Shown: positions 17,101 to 27,268, counted from the first letter of the stretch. The stretch: DNA of 64,000 bases from Leptospirales bacterium (GCA_013297885.1 JAAFIR010000001.1:248001-312000), one strand, 5' to 3'. The notes: generated by a model from the sequence alone, not told the origin. Translations and numbers: made by a program.

Positions 17101-18261
17101 ATGAAAGTAGAATCATTTTATAAACATTTCCTTGTTACCCAAGTCTCTCAAATTCCAGTAGTTAATGATAAATTTGAAGTGATTGGTCTTTTATCAAAAC
17201 ATAAAGTTACTATGGAAATGGCAGATTTATCTGATTCAAAAGAATTTGAAAAAATCCCAGATGAATTTTTAGAAAAAGAAATGTCTGAATCGATTTTATT
17301 TTATTTCCAAGCTCATACTCATATTCCTGTTATAAATGAAAATTCTCAAAGGGTAGATTCTTGGGACAAACCTAGATTCTTAGCTGAATTTTCGAGAATT
17401 AACAAAACTAGTTTTCCTATAATGGAAATAAAAAAAGAAAATAAAAAAGAAGAATTTACTGAAAACAAACAAGCTATTTTTCATTTAATGTCTGAGCTAT
17501 TATCGAATTTTCCTGATGCCCTTTTTTCGACAGATAAAGATGGTGCCACAACATTTTATAATGAGAAATTTGAAAACGAAATTTTAACACATCCAAAATT
17601 TAAAGACTCAGTATCAATTGCAGAAAAATATTTTTTAGAACTTTCAAGAGATTTAATTTCTAATTATTTAAAAAATCATAGCTTAAACCAAAAATCAAAA
17701 TTACCAAATATAAAATCACATCTTAAAGAGATTGGTTTTACTGTTAGAGTGATTCCATTAAAAGAAAAAGAAAATTTAACTGGTTATTTATTTCACTTTT
17801 TAAACCCTGAAGATTTTATTTTCAAACAAAACGATAAAGGTTATTTATTTCCCTCATTTGAAGAAGGATTTTATATGAATGTCGGATTTGATCAACTGAT
17901 GAATGATATTGAAAGTAGATTTATTTATTATAAACTATTAGATAATGATGAAAATATTTCGCATACTGCTTCAGCTTTAAAAATTCCAAGAACTACCTTA
18001 CAAAATAAAATTAAAAAATTAAAAATTTATAAAAAATTTGCAGAAAAAACATCTTCCCCTATTCCCCGAAAAGAAAAAAAAGTGCTAGAAAAAAAATCAA
18101 CCGATAATAATAAGGTAATAGATTCTATTCCTTCAAAAAGAAATTCTAATAAAAATTCACTGAAATCAAAATTACAATCAAGTAAAAGTTTAAATAAGAA
18201 CAAATTGAAGAAGAAAATTTCAAGAGGTAAAAAAAAGCCTACTAACACTAAAAAGCGTTAA
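17101..18261 (+). CDS. PAS-type regulator with Fis-like helix-turn-helix
   Basis: A 386-residue putative regulator. Residues about 1-110 resemble CBS-like halves (VSQIPVVNDKFEVIGLLSK and THIPVINENSQRV). A PAS-like segment follows at about 125-245 (LSNFPDALFSTDKDGATTFYN). At about 280-315 a Fis-type helix-turn-helix is visible (ENISHTASALKIPRTTLQNK). The last 70 residues are a Lys/Ser-rich basic tail. There is no sigma-54 AAA+ domain, so it would bind DNA without being a classical enhancer activator. It ends 34 bp before rho. Confidence 0.75.
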   Translation: MKVESFYKHFLVTQVSQIPVVNDKFEVIGLLSKHKVTMEMADLSDSKEFEKIPDEFLEKEMSESILFYFQAHTHIPVINENSQRVDSWDKPRFLAEFSRINKTSFPIMEIKKENKKEEFTENKQAIFHLMSELLSNFPDALFSTDKDGATTFYNEKFENEILTHPKFKDSVSIAEKYFLELSRDLISNYLKNHSLNQKSKLPNIKSHLKEIGFTVRVIPLKEKENLTGYLFHFLNPEDFIFKQNDKGYLFPSFEEGFYMNVGFDQLMNDIESRFIYYKLLDNDENISHTASALKIPRTTLQNKIKKLKIYKKFAEKTSSPIPRKEKKVLEKKSTDNNKVIDSIPSKRNSNKNSLKSKLQSSKSLNKNKLKKKISRGKKKPTNTKKR

Positions 18262-18295
18262 CCCCCACTCCGCGTTACCAAGGCATTAAATACTT

Positions 18296-19735
18296 ATGGC
18301 AAATAAAAGCAAAGAAACAAATCAAGTAGTTGTAGAAGAAGACTACTCTGCACAAGTCACTGAAACAGAAGAAACAAATTTTTCTGAACAAAATATAAAT
18401 ACTAATTCAAATAATAAAAAGAATAATAATAACAACAATTTTCACAAAAAGAAAATTCGTTATGAAGGTCCAATTCCTGAACCAATTGATCTTGTAAAAT
18501 TAAAACAAAAATCAATTAGTGAGCTCACTGAACTTGCAAAAAGTTTGGGTGTGGAAAATACGAATGGCTTAAAAAAACAAAATTTAATTTTTGCAATTTT
18601 ACAGTGCCAATCTGAAAAAGATGGTCAAGTTCATGCTGCTGGTGTGATGGAAAAACTTCAAGATGGTTATGGATTTTTACGTTCTCCAGATTATAACTAT
18701 GTTCCAGGTCCTGATGATATTTATGTTTCTCCATCTCAAATCAAATTATTTGGTTTAAGAACTGGTGATACTGTTGAAGGTTTAATTAGGCCCCCGAAAG
18801 AGTCTGAAAGATTTTTTGCAATGTTAAGAGTGGAAACTGTAAACGGAGTTTCACCTGAAGTTGCAAACAGAAGAGTTCTTTTTGATAACCTAACTCCATT
18901 ATATCCTGATAAAAAACTTCATATGGAATTTGATCCTTCTCATATGGACACAAGAATTATGGATTTGATGACTCCAATTGGAAAAGGTCAAAGAGGAATT
19001 ATTGTTGCTCCACCAAGAACAGGAAAAACAATTTTAATGCAAAGTATTGCAAATGCAATTACAAAAAATCATCCTGAAGTTTATTTAATAGTTCTTTTAA
19101 TTGATGAACGTCCTGAAGAAGTAACAGATATGGCTAGAAATGTTAAAGGTGAAGTTGTTAGTTCCACATTTGATGAACCTGCGCAACGTCATGTTCAAGT
19201 TGCTGAAATGGTAATTGAAAAAGCAAAAAGACTTGTTGAACATGGAAGAGATGTTGTGATTTTACTAGATTCCATAACGAGACTAGCTCGTGCTTACAAT
19301 ATTGTCGTTCCAACTTCAGGAAAAATTTTAACAGGTGGTGTTGATTCAAATGCACTTCACAAACCAAAACGTTTTTTTGGTGCTGCTAGAAATATTGAAG
19401 AAGGTGGTTCACTCACAATTTTAGCAACAGCTTTAATTGACACAGGTTCAAAAATGGATGAAGTTATTTTTGAAGAGTTTAAAGGAACTGGAAATATGGA
19501 AGTTCATTTGGATAGAAAACTTTCTGATAAAAGAATTTTTCCTGCAATCGACATTAACAAATCAGGAACAAGAAAAGAAGAACTTTTGCTTCCTCCAAAT
19601 GTTTTACAAAAAGTATTTATTTTAAGAAAGGTGCTTTCACCCATGAGTATCACTGAAAGTATGGAATTGTTGCTTGATAAAATGAGATCAACTAAAACAA
19701 ATGATGCTTTTTTAGCAAGTATGAATTCAAATTAG
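18296..19735 (+). CDS. rho: transcription termination factor Rho
   Basis: Hexameric RNA helicase that ends transcription. 479 residues: an acidic then Asn/Lys-rich extension (about residues 1-55) precedes the usual Rho N-terminal domain ([15 protein letters not shown]) and the cold-shock-like RNA-binding fold ([18 protein letters not shown]). Walker A is APPRTGKT, followed by [13 protein letters not shown] and the Q- and R-loop region ([24 protein letters not shown]). The polar extension is an insertion of the kind seen in several phyla. rpmE follows after 9 bp. Confidence 0.96.
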   Translation: MANKSKETNQVVVEEDYSAQVTETEETNFSEQNINTNSNNKKNNNNNNFHKKKIRYEGPIPEPIDLVKLKQKSISELTELAKSLGVENTNGLKKQNLIFAILQCQSEKDGQVHAAGVMEKLQDGYGFLRSPDYNYVPGPDDIYVSPSQIKLFGLRTGDTVEGLIRPPKESERFFAMLRVETVNGVSPEVANRRVLFDNLTPLYPDKKLHMEFDPSHMDTRIMDLMTPIGKGQRGIIVAPPRTGKTILMQSIANAITKNHPEVYLIVLLIDERPEEVTDMARNVKGEVVSSTFDEPAQRHVQVAEMVIEKAKRLVEHGRDVVILLDSITRLARAYNIVVPTSGKILTGGVDSNALHKPKRFFGAARNIEEGGSLTILATALIDTGSKMDEVIFEEFKGTGNMEVHLDRKLSDKRIFPAIDINKSGTRKEELLLPPNVLQKVFILRKVLSPMSITESMELLLDKMRSTKTNDAFLASMNSN

Positions 19736-19744
19736 GAGTTTAAA

Positions 19745-19990
19745 ATGAAAGAAGGAATTCACCCAAACTATAGAGAAGTTATTTTCAAAGACTTATCTTC
19801 TGATTTTGTTTTTAAAACAAGATCAACTGCAAATTCTGCTGAAAAAATTAAATGGACTGATGGTAAGGAATATCCATTAATCAAAATTGAAGTTTCTTCT
19901 GCATCTCATCCATTTTTCACTGATAAAGCAAAAACTATCATGACTGCAGGTAGAGTTGATAAATTTAAGAAAAAATATAAAATGCAGTAA
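19745..19990 (+). CDS. rpmE: ribosomal protein L31, type B
   Basis: An 81-residue L31 of the type B (zinc-free, YkgM/RpmE2) form: [16 protein letters not shown] at the start, then the [12 protein letters not shown] and [11 protein letters not shown] motifs. There is no cysteine at all, so it cannot bind zinc the way type A L31 does. It is 9 bp after rho and overlaps the next start by one base (TAATG), a rho-rpmE arrangement common in bacteria. Confidence 0.95.
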   Translation: MKEGIHPNYREVIFKDLSSDFVFKTRSTANSAEKIKWTDGKEYPLIKIEVSSASHPFFTDKAKTIMTAGRVDKFKKKYKMQ

Positions 19991-20301
19991 TGTCTGAATT
20001 TAAAGACATCACTTTAATCAAAAAAGGAAATATTTATTTTGATGGTAAAGTTGTTAGCCGTTCTATTATATTTCCTAATGGTGAAAAAAAAACACTTGGT
20101 TTTATGCAAATTGGAGAATATGAATTCTCAACTGAACTTGCAGAAGTTATGGAAATTCAATCAGGTAAATTAAAAACTAAAATTGCAGATTCAGAATGGA
20201 AAGAAATTTCTTCTGGAGAAAGTTTTTCCATTCCAGCAAATTCAAATTTTAAAATGATAGTTTCTGAAGTCACAGATTATATTTGTAGCTTTATAAAATA
20301 A
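19990..20301 (+). CDS. ppnP: pyrimidine/purine nucleoside phosphorylase PpnP
   Basis: A 103-residue cupin-fold protein of the PpnP (YaiE, DUF1255) family, which splits nucleosides by phosphorolysis. Characteristic stretches are KGNIYFDGKVVSRSIIF, TLGFMQIGEYEF, EVMEIQSGKL and SFSIPANSNFK. The length matches the family. It is coupled to rpmE by a one-base overlap and is followed, after 92 bp, by element A4. Confidence 0.9.
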   Translation: MSEFKDITLIKKGNIYFDGKVVSRSIIFPNGEKKTLGFMQIGEYEFSTELAEVMEIQSGKLKTKIADSEWKEISSGESFSIPANSNFKMIVSEVTDYICSFIK

Positions 20302-20393
20302 TTTATATCAATTTTTGCTAATAAAAAAAAACTATTTTTTTCAAATTAATTCATTACCTTTTTTATATTTTAAAAGAAATATCTCAACACTAA

Positions 20394-20535
20394 GCAAAAG
20401 GGATTGAAGCGTTTCTGACTTGTTTGTGTTTTTGTTCGATGCAAGTCAGAAGTAGCGAAAAGCCCGGTTTTTTTGTGAAGATTTTAAAATTAAATTATAA
20501 AAAAACTAAATTTTTTGTCACAAAAAAATTTGCCC
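20394..20535 (+). ncRNA. structured intergenic element A4 (Flavo-1-like)
   Basis: Box 1 is GCAAAAGGGATTGAAGC (20394-20410), box 2 AGCGAAAAGCCCGG (20454-20467), box 3 ATTTGCCC (20528-20535). P1 is GCAAA with TTTGC, covarying with the GCGAA/TTCGC of other copies. P2 is GGG with CCC. P3 has arms TTCTGACTTG/CAAGTCAGAA. P4 pairs TTTTTTTGTGA with TCACAAAAAAA around an AT-rich loop. Box 2 followed by seven T would also work as an intrinsic terminator for the rho-rpmE-ppnP group. Confidence 0.75.
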
Positions 20536-20576
20536 ATAACTTAAATAAAATGCAATTCTTATTAAAGAATTATGTC

Positions 20577-20606
20577 TTGACATTCTATTTTAGGAACAAA
20601 TAATTA
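20577..20606 (+). promoter_or_regulatory. putative sigma-70-type promoter
   Basis: A perfect -35 TTGACA (20577-20582) lies 18 nt before TAATTA (20601-20606). The -10 box ends only 4 nt before the ATG of the trans-sulfuration gene, so a transcript from here would be nearly leaderless, and the true -10 may lie elsewhere. Low confidence for that reason. Confidence 0.3.
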
Positions 20607-20610
20607 GATT

Positions 20611-21747
20611 ATGAATTTAGAGACCTTGCTAGTGCATGGTAGTAATACAAATAAATCATCTACAGGATCTATTAGTACACCAATTTACCAGACTGCTACT
20701 TTTGAACATCCTGAACTTGGAAAATCAACAGGATACGACTACTCTCGAACCCTAAATCCAACCAGAGAAAAACTTGAAAAAACTTATGCTTTAATTGAAA
20801 AAGCACATGATGCTTTTGCTTTTTCTACAGGTATGTCTGCAATTTCTGCGATTTTTGAAATGTTTTCAAGTGGTGATGAATTTTTAGTTTGTGACGATTT
20901 ATATGGGGGAAGTTTTAGAATTTTTGAACATATTGCTAAAACCCGTAAAATGCAGTTTCATTATATTGATACTGAAAAATTAGAAAATCTAGAATCAGCA
21001 ATTACAAAAAATACAAAAGCAATTTTTATTGAAACTCCGACAAATCCAATGATGAAAATTACAGATATAATTGAAGTTGTAAAATTAGCAAAAAAAAACA
21101 ATATTCTTGTAATCGCAGATAATACTTTTTTAACTCCTTATTTTCAAAGACCAATCGAGCTTGGTGCAGATATTGTCATCAGTTCAGGAACAAAATATTT
21201 AGGTGGGCATAATGATACTCTTTCAGGTTTAGTGGCAGTTAAAAACCCTGAACTCGCTGAAAAATTAAGATTCATCCAAAATTCATTTGGAGCTGTTCTT
21301 GCACCATTTGATTCTTGGTTGATATTAAGGGGAATTAAAACTCTTGGAATAAGAATGAAACAATCGGAACAAAACGCATTAGAACTTGCTAATTTTTTAA
21401 AATCAATTTCTTTAGTTACAAAAGTTATTTTTCCTGGTTTAAAAGAACACCCTTATTATGAAATTAATTTAAAACAATCAACTGGATTTGGAGCAATGAT
21501 TTCCTTTGAAGTAACTTCAAAAGAAATTGTAGAAAAAATTTTAAAAAATGTTAAAGTTATATCTTTTGCAGAAAGTTTAGGTGGTGTTGAAAGCCTAATT
21601 ACCTACCCTATTTTACAAACTCATTCAGCTATTCCTGTAAAAATTTTAGAAAAATTAGGCATAACTGATAGATTACTAAGACTATCTGTTGGAATTGAGT
21701 CTTGTGAAGATTTAAAAAAAGATTTAAGAGATGCTATATATGGTTAA
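20611..21747 (+). CDS. Cys/Met-metabolism PLP enzyme (cystathionine lyase/synthase type)
   Basis: A 378-residue trans-sulfuration enzyme. The PLP lysine is K195 in SSGTKYLGGHND, and the cofactor-binding YDYSRTLNPTR is at 42-52. FSTGMSAISAIF and ETPTNPMMKI are also typical. The family includes cystathionine gamma-synthase, beta- and gamma-lyase and methionine gamma-lyase; sequence alone does not settle the reaction, and no partner gene is adjacent. The J-domain gene overlaps its 3' end by 17 bp. Confidence 0.88.
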   Translation: MNLETLLVHGSNTNKSSTGSISTPIYQTATFEHPELGKSTGYDYSRTLNPTREKLEKTYALIEKAHDAFAFSTGMSAISAIFEMFSSGDEFLVCDDLYGGSFRIFEHIAKTRKMQFHYIDTEKLENLESAITKNTKAIFIETPTNPMMKITDIIEVVKLAKKNNILVIADNTFLTPYFQRPIELGADIVISSGTKYLGGHNDTLSGLVAVKNPELAEKLRFIQNSFGAVLAPFDSWLILRGIKTLGIRMKQSEQNALELANFLKSISLVTKVIFPGLKEHPYYEINLKQSTGFGAMISFEVTSKEIVEKILKNVKVISFAESLGGVESLITYPILQTHSAIPVKILEKLGITDRLLRLSVGIESCEDLKKDLRDAIYG

Positions 21748-22858
21748 AAAAAAAATCTCTAAAAAAAAAATAAGTTTAAAACTTGAGCCAAAATCTAAAA
21801 AAAATTCCATAAAAAATAAATTTGATTTTTCAAAATTTGATATAGAAATTTCTGCAAAAGATAAAATTTTAATCCCTTTAAACTCTGATCAAATAAGAGA
21901 AAAAGCTGAAAAAGAATGCAAAAAAGTTATAGATAAAATCGATTTGTTAAAAACTGAAATAGATCAATTTGAAACAAGAGACAAACCGACTTACGACTCA
22001 TGGGTTCAATCCAATTTTCAAGATAAAATAGAATCTACTAGAAAAAAAATGCAAACAGTAGAAGAAAAAAGAGAAATAGTAGAAGAGGTTTATAATCTTT
22101 CATTTTTAAGAAAACTTAGTTTCCCAGAATGTTATAGAATAGTTATGGAAGAAAGAAAATTAGAAAAAAAAAGAGAAGAAGAATTTAAAAAAAGGCAAGA
22201 GTCAAATGATAATTCATATGATGATGATTTAGAAGATGATGAATTTGAAGAAGAGGACGAAGATGATGTTTTTAAAGAAGAGTTAAATGATTTTTTTAAG
22301 AAATTTAATTACAATTTTCGAAATGAAATTCCAAAAGAAAAAAATCCTGAGCATAGTGGAAGTTTTAAAGAAAAATATAGAGAACTTGCAAAAAAACTAC
22401 ATCCTGATAAAAATAAAAATCAATCTAAAGCTGATCTTGATTTATGGAATGAACTTCAAGATGCTTATAGAATGAATGATGAATCAAAACTAGATTATAT
22501 TTTACAAAATTTAGAAATGAGAACAGGTAAAAAAATCTTACAATCTTCTATTTTTGATTTAAGGAAAACTAAACTTTCACTTGAAAAATCATTAAGAGGT
22601 ATTCAGACCCAAATTAGAAAATTTAAAAAGGATGTTGCTTGGAATTTTTTTTCAAAGTCTACAAAAGAAAAAAATAAAATTAAACAAGAAATTGAAAGCG
22701 AATTAAGACAAACAAATTTTGAATTAGATAAAGAAAATACTCAATTTACAAAATTAATTGAAACTTGGAAAAATTCTAAATTCCAATCTAAAAGTAAAAT
22801 ACATAATAAAGACATTATTTTTTCGGATGATTTTTTTGAATTTTTTACAAAATTTTAA
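21731..22858 (+). CDS. J-domain protein with coiled-coil flanks
   Basis: A 375-residue, strongly charged protein. A single J-domain sits at about 205-260, with the HPD tripeptide at 224-226 (AKKLHPDKNKN); this motif stimulates Hsp70 ATPase. Around it are long Lys/Glu helices likely to form coiled coils (residues 50-150 and 280-350) and an acidic stretch rich in Asp/Glu at about 155-185. It lacks the Gly/Phe and zinc regions of true DnaJ. The start is at 21731 or at the Met three codons later, either inside the preceding gene. Confidence 0.8.
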   Translation: MLYMVKKKISKKKISLKLEPKSKKNSIKNKFDFSKFDIEISAKDKILIPLNSDQIREKAEKECKKVIDKIDLLKTEIDQFETRDKPTYDSWVQSNFQDKIESTRKKMQTVEEKREIVEEVYNLSFLRKLSFPECYRIVMEERKLEKKREEEFKKRQESNDNSYDDDLEDDEFEEEDEDDVFKEELNDFFKKFNYNFRNEIPKEKNPEHSGSFKEKYRELAKKLHPDKNKNQSKADLDLWNELQDAYRMNDESKLDYILQNLEMRTGKKILQSSIFDLRKTKLSLEKSLRGIQTQIRKFKKDVAWNFFSKSTKEKNKIKQEIESELRQTNFELDKENTQFTKLIETWKNSKFQSKSKIHNKDIIFSDDFFEFFTKF

Positions 22859-23739
22859 AAATGGATAAAACCTATATTTTTCGGAATATAAATTTTACCT
22901 TCTAAAAAAAAACTTACTTTTCCAGTTCCCTTTTTTACTTCTCCAATTTTTATTAGATCAGGAATATTTTCACTCGAAGTACATAGCAGCTCTAGCTCTT
23001 CTCCTGAGGTTAATATATCATCAATGCTTAAATATTTATTTAAAAATTTTAATTCTGGTAATAAATTAATATTTATATAAAAATCATTTTTTGATTCAGT
23101 AGCCATTTTTTTTGAGTCCTGAATTAATCCATCACTGATATCCATCATTGAATGGATTTTGTTTTTTTTTAAAATTTTTTTAATTTCAAAAAATCTGGAT
23201 TTTGGAGTGAGATGCTTTTTTATAGCTCGGGTAGAATTTTTTTTATTTGCAAGATTTATTTTTTTGGATAAAATTTTATAACCCAATATAGAATAACCAA
23301 GACACCCTGTTAAATAAATATAATCTCCCACTTTAGAATCTTTTCTACCAATAGAAAAATTATTTTCAGAAATTAAAGTTAAGTTCAAATTGATTTTTTT
23401 TGAAAAATAAGTATCTCCGCCTATAATCTCATGATTGTATTTTTTTAATAGTTTTAACAACGTTTTTGAAAATTCATTAATCCAAATTTTAGAAATTGTT
23501 TCTTTGTTAAGTCCTAGGTTTAACAATGCATAACCTTTTTTAGAACCACCTGAAGATGCTATATCTGAAATATTTACTTCTACAAGTTTAGTAGCAATGT
23601 CTACAGGTGAACTCCAATTTAGTTTAAAATGTGTTCCTTGGGAAATTGTATCAGTTGTAACTAAGTATTTTTTTTTTAGAAAAAAAGTATCATTAAAATT
23701 TGATTTTAAAAATAGTTTAATTATTGAGTTTTCAATCAT
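22855..23739 (-). CDS. thiL: thiamine-monophosphate kinase
   Basis: Phosphorylates thiamine monophosphate to the active diphosphate. The 294-residue protein has the AIR-synthase/ThiL pattern: TTDTISQGTHFKL, VDIATKLVEVNISDIASSGG with the metal-binding Asp residues, GGDTYFS and SMMDISDGLIQD. It is convergent with the J-domain gene (4-bp overlap) and divergent from the chemosensory operon. It is slightly short compared with typical ThiL (about 310-330). Confidence 0.9.
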   Translation of the reverse strand: MIENSIIKLFLKSNFNDTFFLKKKYLVTTDTISQGTHFKLNWSSPVDIATKLVEVNISDIASSGGSKKGYALLNLGLNKETISKIWINEFSKTLLKLLKKYNHEIIGGDTYFSKKINLNLTLISENNFSIGRKDSKVGDYIYLTGCLGYSILGYKILSKKINLANKKNSTRAIKKHLTPKSRFFEIKKILKKNKIHSMMDISDGLIQDSKKMATESKNDFYININLLPELKFLNKYLSIDDILTSGEELELLCTSSENIPDLIKIGEVKKGTGKVSFFLEGKIYIPKNIGFIHF

Positions 23740-23832
23740 TTTTAAGTATATAGAATTAAAAGTTATATTTTAGTCAAAAAATAAATTGCTAGAATTTTTT
23801 TTGCTTTTAGATAAATATGTCATGAGGTAGAA

Positions 23833-24924
23833 ATGTTGGTTAATTTATTTCTTTTTTTATTATTGGTCTGTTTTTCAGTTTTCTCTGAAACAGTTATTTT
23901 TAGAGATGGAAATACAATTAAAGGAAAATTAAAATCACAAGATGCAAATTCTTTAGTTATAAATATTAAGGGCAAAGATAATATAGTATCAAAATCTAAA
24001 ATTAGAAGAGTAATTTATGCAATAACCCAAGAACAAGAAGAAAAACAAGTAAAAGAAGAATTAATAAAACTGAAAATAGAAAAAAGTAAAAAAGTAAAAA
24101 AAACTAAAGAAGAAGAAGATGCTGAAAATTTAGAATTAGAAGTTGAAATTGCTAAAGCAATTGAAGAACAAGAAAAACAAGAAAAATTAAACTTAAATTT
24201 CCAAGATAGAATTAAACTTTTAGAAACAGATATTTATAAATTAAAATCTGAAAATAATTTAGAAGATTCTGGTTCAAAGCTATCTAAACTAGAAGAAGAA
24301 GTTAGAGATTTAAAAAAAAGAACCAGAAGAATTGAACGATTTTTAAGTATAGATCCTGATATTGAAGAATATTATTCAAAACCAAGAAGTCTCTGGTCTG
24401 TAATCTGGAGATCAACTTTAATACCAGGTTGGGGACTTAATTATGCTAGGGACTCTTTTGGAACCATGTATACATCGTTATTTTTTATTGGAGCATTTGG
24501 TTATGTAGGCTTAAATACAAATGTAAATTCATTAGAACAAAAATACAATGACAAATTATTAAATGATTTTCTAATTCAACCTTTTATACTTAACCAAACA
24601 ATTACTTCTACTAGTAGTTTTACTGTTTCATCAAGAAACGATTTTACAAATTTAATTAATCTTAATCAAAATACTAAATTATTTTCATTATATAAATTGC
24701 AGAGAGATGTGGATGATGAAAAAGAAGCAGTTCAATCAATTGCAAATGGACTTGCTGGACTATATGTTTTGCAACTTTTACACTCAGCAGTAGTTGGATA
24801 TTTTTGGTCTAAACAAACAATAAAAAAATTTGATGAGGATTCTAAAACCTCATTAAGAATGAATCTGTTTACAGATCAAAATAAAAACCAAAATTTTCAA
24901 ATTGGGATTCTTTCAAGGTTTTAA
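23833..24924 (+). CDS. membrane/coiled-coil protein heading the che operon
   Basis: A 363-residue protein of unknown function. A signal peptide (LFLFLLLVCFSVFSE) is followed by a small beta-rich part (ETVIFRDGNTIKGKL), a long charged coiled coil (about 70-170) and a C-terminal half with membrane-type segments, including STLIPGWGLNYARDSFGTMY, a pattern seen in DUF5683-like envelope proteins. GAGG 6 nt before the ATG is a good ribosome site. Its stop overlaps the cheR start by one base, so it is co-translated with the chemosensory genes; whether it takes part in sensing is unknown. Confidence 0.65.
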   Translation: MLVNLFLFLLLVCFSVFSETVIFRDGNTIKGKLKSQDANSLVINIKGKDNIVSKSKIRRVIYAITQEQEEKQVKEELIKLKIEKSKKVKKTKEEEDAENLELEVEIAKAIEEQEKQEKLNLNFQDRIKLLETDIYKLKSENNLEDSGSKLSKLEEEVRDLKKRTRRIERFLSIDPDIEEYYSKPRSLWSVIWRSTLIPGWGLNYARDSFGTMYTSLFFIGAFGYVGLNTNVNSLEQKYNDKLLNDFLIQPFILNQTITSTSSFTVSSRNDFTNLINLNQNTKLFSLYKLQRDVDDEKEAVQSIANGLAGLYVLQLLHSAVVGYFWSKQTIKKFDEDSKTSLRMNLFTDQNKNQNFQIGILSRF

Positions 24925-26249
24925 TGGAAGAAATTTTCTTTAGTCATTTATCAAACTTAATAGCAGAAAAAACAGGCGTAAGAATAGGTGAAAATAAAAA
25001 AGAAATTTTTTTAAAGTCATTATTTTCAAAATCAAATATTGCCACTAAACTTAATTTTGAAAAATATACTCTTTATCTTAAAGAAAGATCAGTTCAATTT
25101 GATGCAGAGTGGAAATTGATTTTTCAGATATTAAATATTTCTGAAACCTATTTTTTTAGAGATAAAACTCAAATAGATTTTTTAAAATATACAATACTTC
25201 CTAAACTTATCGAAAAAAATAGAGATCAAAAAAAAATTAAAATTTGGATAGCAGGTTGTTCAACTGGTGAAGAAGCTTATACTATTTCATTTCTAATACA
25301 AGATTTACTTCTAGATATAAGATCTTGGAATATACAAATTCTTGCTACTGATATAAATTTTGATTCAATTGAAAAAGCAAAAAAAGCTGAATATTATAAT
25401 TGGTCTTTTAGAGGAGTTGATAATAACACAATACAAAGATATTTTGATTTTTTTAAAGACAAATATATTGTAAAACCTGAATATAGATTTTATATTAAAT
25501 TTATACAAGAGAATTTGTTAAGTTCATTTCTCAGAAATGAAGTTGATTTTATTCTTTGTAGAAATGTATTTATTTATATGGAAAAAAATATAATTTATTC
25601 AATATTAGATGTTTTTTCAAAAGCACTAAAAGATAATTCTTTTTTAGTAACTGGGCATAATGAAATTAATGGAAATATTCCTGTCGAACTATCGCCTAAT
25701 ATTCAAAATGGAAATACTTTTTATCAAAAAATAATTTTAAAAAATGAAAATTATCCTTTAAAACTAGAAGCTAGAACTAATAAAATCAAACCATCTTTTC
25801 AAGATAAGAAATTTAAGCAGGAAAAGTTGAACACTCTAATCAATCTCGAGTCAGAAAGTTCTTTATTAAATAAAGCTCTTATTTTAGCTGATAGTGGAGA
25901 AACTTTAGAAGCAAAAAATCAATGTAAAAAAATTTTATATATAAACCCTAAAAATTATGAAGCAAATTATTTAATGGGGCAAATATTAGAATCAGAAAGT
26001 AATTTTTCCGAATCAATTAATTATTATCAAAGAGTAATTTCAATTAACCAAAAATATTTAGAAGCATACCTTTCATTAGCAAGTCTATTAACTCTTACAA
26101 ATAAAAATTTAGAATCAAAAGAAATTCGAAAAAAAGGCTTGGAATTATTCACAAATGATGAAACTCTGCGTAAAGAATATGAAACCAAAGGTTATAGCTT
26201 GAATAGTTTTGAATCATTTTTTAAAGATGAAACAGCAACATGGGTATGA
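24924..26249 (+). CDS. cheR: CheR methyltransferase with C-terminal TPRs
   Basis: Methylates glutamates on the chemoreceptor. The CheR N-terminal helical domain covers about residues 5-65 and the SAM-binding domain about 75-275 (IWIAGCSTGEEAYTIS, ILATDINFDSIEKA, DFILCRNVFIYME). Residues about 310-430 form tetratricopeptide repeats (ALILADSGETLEAKN, NYEANYLMGQILESE). The TPR extension resembles FrzF-type methyltransferases of alternative chemosensory systems rather than flagellar CheR. It is coupled to both neighbours by overlaps. Confidence 0.92.
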   Translation: MEEIFFSHLSNLIAEKTGVRIGENKKEIFLKSLFSKSNIATKLNFEKYTLYLKERSVQFDAEWKLIFQILNISETYFFRDKTQIDFLKYTILPKLIEKNRDQKKIKIWIAGCSTGEEAYTISFLIQDLLLDIRSWNIQILATDINFDSIEKAKKAEYYNWSFRGVDNNTIQRYFDFFKDKYIVKPEYRFYIKFIQENLLSSFLRNEVDFILCRNVFIYMEKNIIYSILDVFSKALKDNSFLVTGHNEINGNIPVELSPNIQNGNTFYQKIILKNENYPLKLEARTNKIKPSFQDKKFKQEKLNTLINLESESSLLNKALILADSGETLEAKNQCKKILYINPKNYEANYLMGQILESESNFSESINYYQRVISINQKYLEAYLSLASLLTLTNKNLESKEIRKKGLELFTNDETLRKEYETKGYSLNSFESFFKDETATWV

Positions 26250-27268
26250 AAATTAAAAATTCTTATTTAGTTTTTGAAGTGAATAAATCTTTATACGCTT
26301 TAACTTCTGAAAATGTAGTTGAGTTGATTTGGTTACCAGAATTAAACCCTATCGAAACTACTTATAGTTTTATTGTTGGTTATTTTAATTTTAGAGGTAC
26401 AATTATTCCTGTAATTGATTTATCAATTCGACAAAATTTAAAAACAAAAAAATATTCAACTAATGATAGAATATTAGTCACTTCAGTTAATTCAATAATT
26501 TTTGGAATTCATATTCATGAAATTTATAATGTTGTCCAGATTGAAGAAGGTTCATTAGAAAAATTTATACATAAAGATAATTCTCAAATAATTTCACATG
26601 TAATAAATACAGAATTTGGATTGACCCAAATATTAAATATCAATGATCTTTCAAAATTTGAATTATCAGATATTGAAACAAAAAAAAATATAACCAATAC
26701 TTTTTTAAGTAAACTAATTGGTGAATTGTCAGAAAGAGAAAAAGAAATTTATAATAAAAGAAAAAATTCATACCAAATTCAAACTAAGACAAATGATTAT
26801 TCTGAAAAAATTTCATATGTTTTTTTTAGGATTTTTAATGAATTTTTTTGTATAGAGTTAAAATATATTTTAGAATTTGTATCCGCTGAAACAATTTCCA
26901 GAATTCCTTGCACTCCAAAACATATAACAGGATGTTATAATCAAAGAGGAGATATTTTAGTAGTTTTAGATTTAAGTTATATTCTAAAAAATATAGAAAG
27001 CACAGGAATTGAAAATAAAAAAATCATTGTCGTAAAATATAATGAACTTAGCCTAGGTTTTTTAGTAGATGAATTATTAGATGTAACATATCTAACTAGT
27101 AATTCAATAATTAATACACCACTAGACCAAAAACATTCTGAAAAAGAATTTTTAAAAGGGACTTTTACTTTTAAAGAACAAATTGCTGGTATACTAAATA
27201 TACAAAAAATTTTTGAATTTGAAAAACTAAATGTAGAAGAATACGTAACTCCGGAGATTAATAAATGA
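26246..27268 (+). CDS. cheW: double-domain CheW adaptor
   Basis: Two CheW domains in one 340-residue chain: residues about 5-145 ([19 protein letters not shown]) and about 190-330 ([36 protein letters not shown]), joined by a charged helical linker. CheW links receptors to CheA. I choose the ATG at 26246, which forms an ATGA overlap with the cheR stop; the ATG at 26240 would add two residues. Tandem CheW proteins are unusual; the two halves could bind CheA and receptor differently. Confidence 0.9.
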   Translation: MKIKNSYLVFEVNKSLYALTSENVVELIWLPELNPIETTYSFIVGYFNFRGTIIPVIDLSIRQNLKTKKYSTNDRILVTSVNSIIFGIHIHEIYNVVQIEEGSLEKFIHKDNSQIISHVINTEFGLTQILNINDLSKFELSDIETKKNITNTFLSKLIGELSEREKEIYNKRKNSYQIQTKTNDYSEKISYVFFRIFNEFFCIELKYILEFVSAETISRIPCTPKHITGCYNQRGDILVVLDLSYILKNIESTGIENKKIIVVKYNELSLGFLVDELLDVTYLTSNSIINTPLDQKHSEKEFLKGTFTFKEQIAGILNIQKIFEFEKLNVEEYVTPEINK

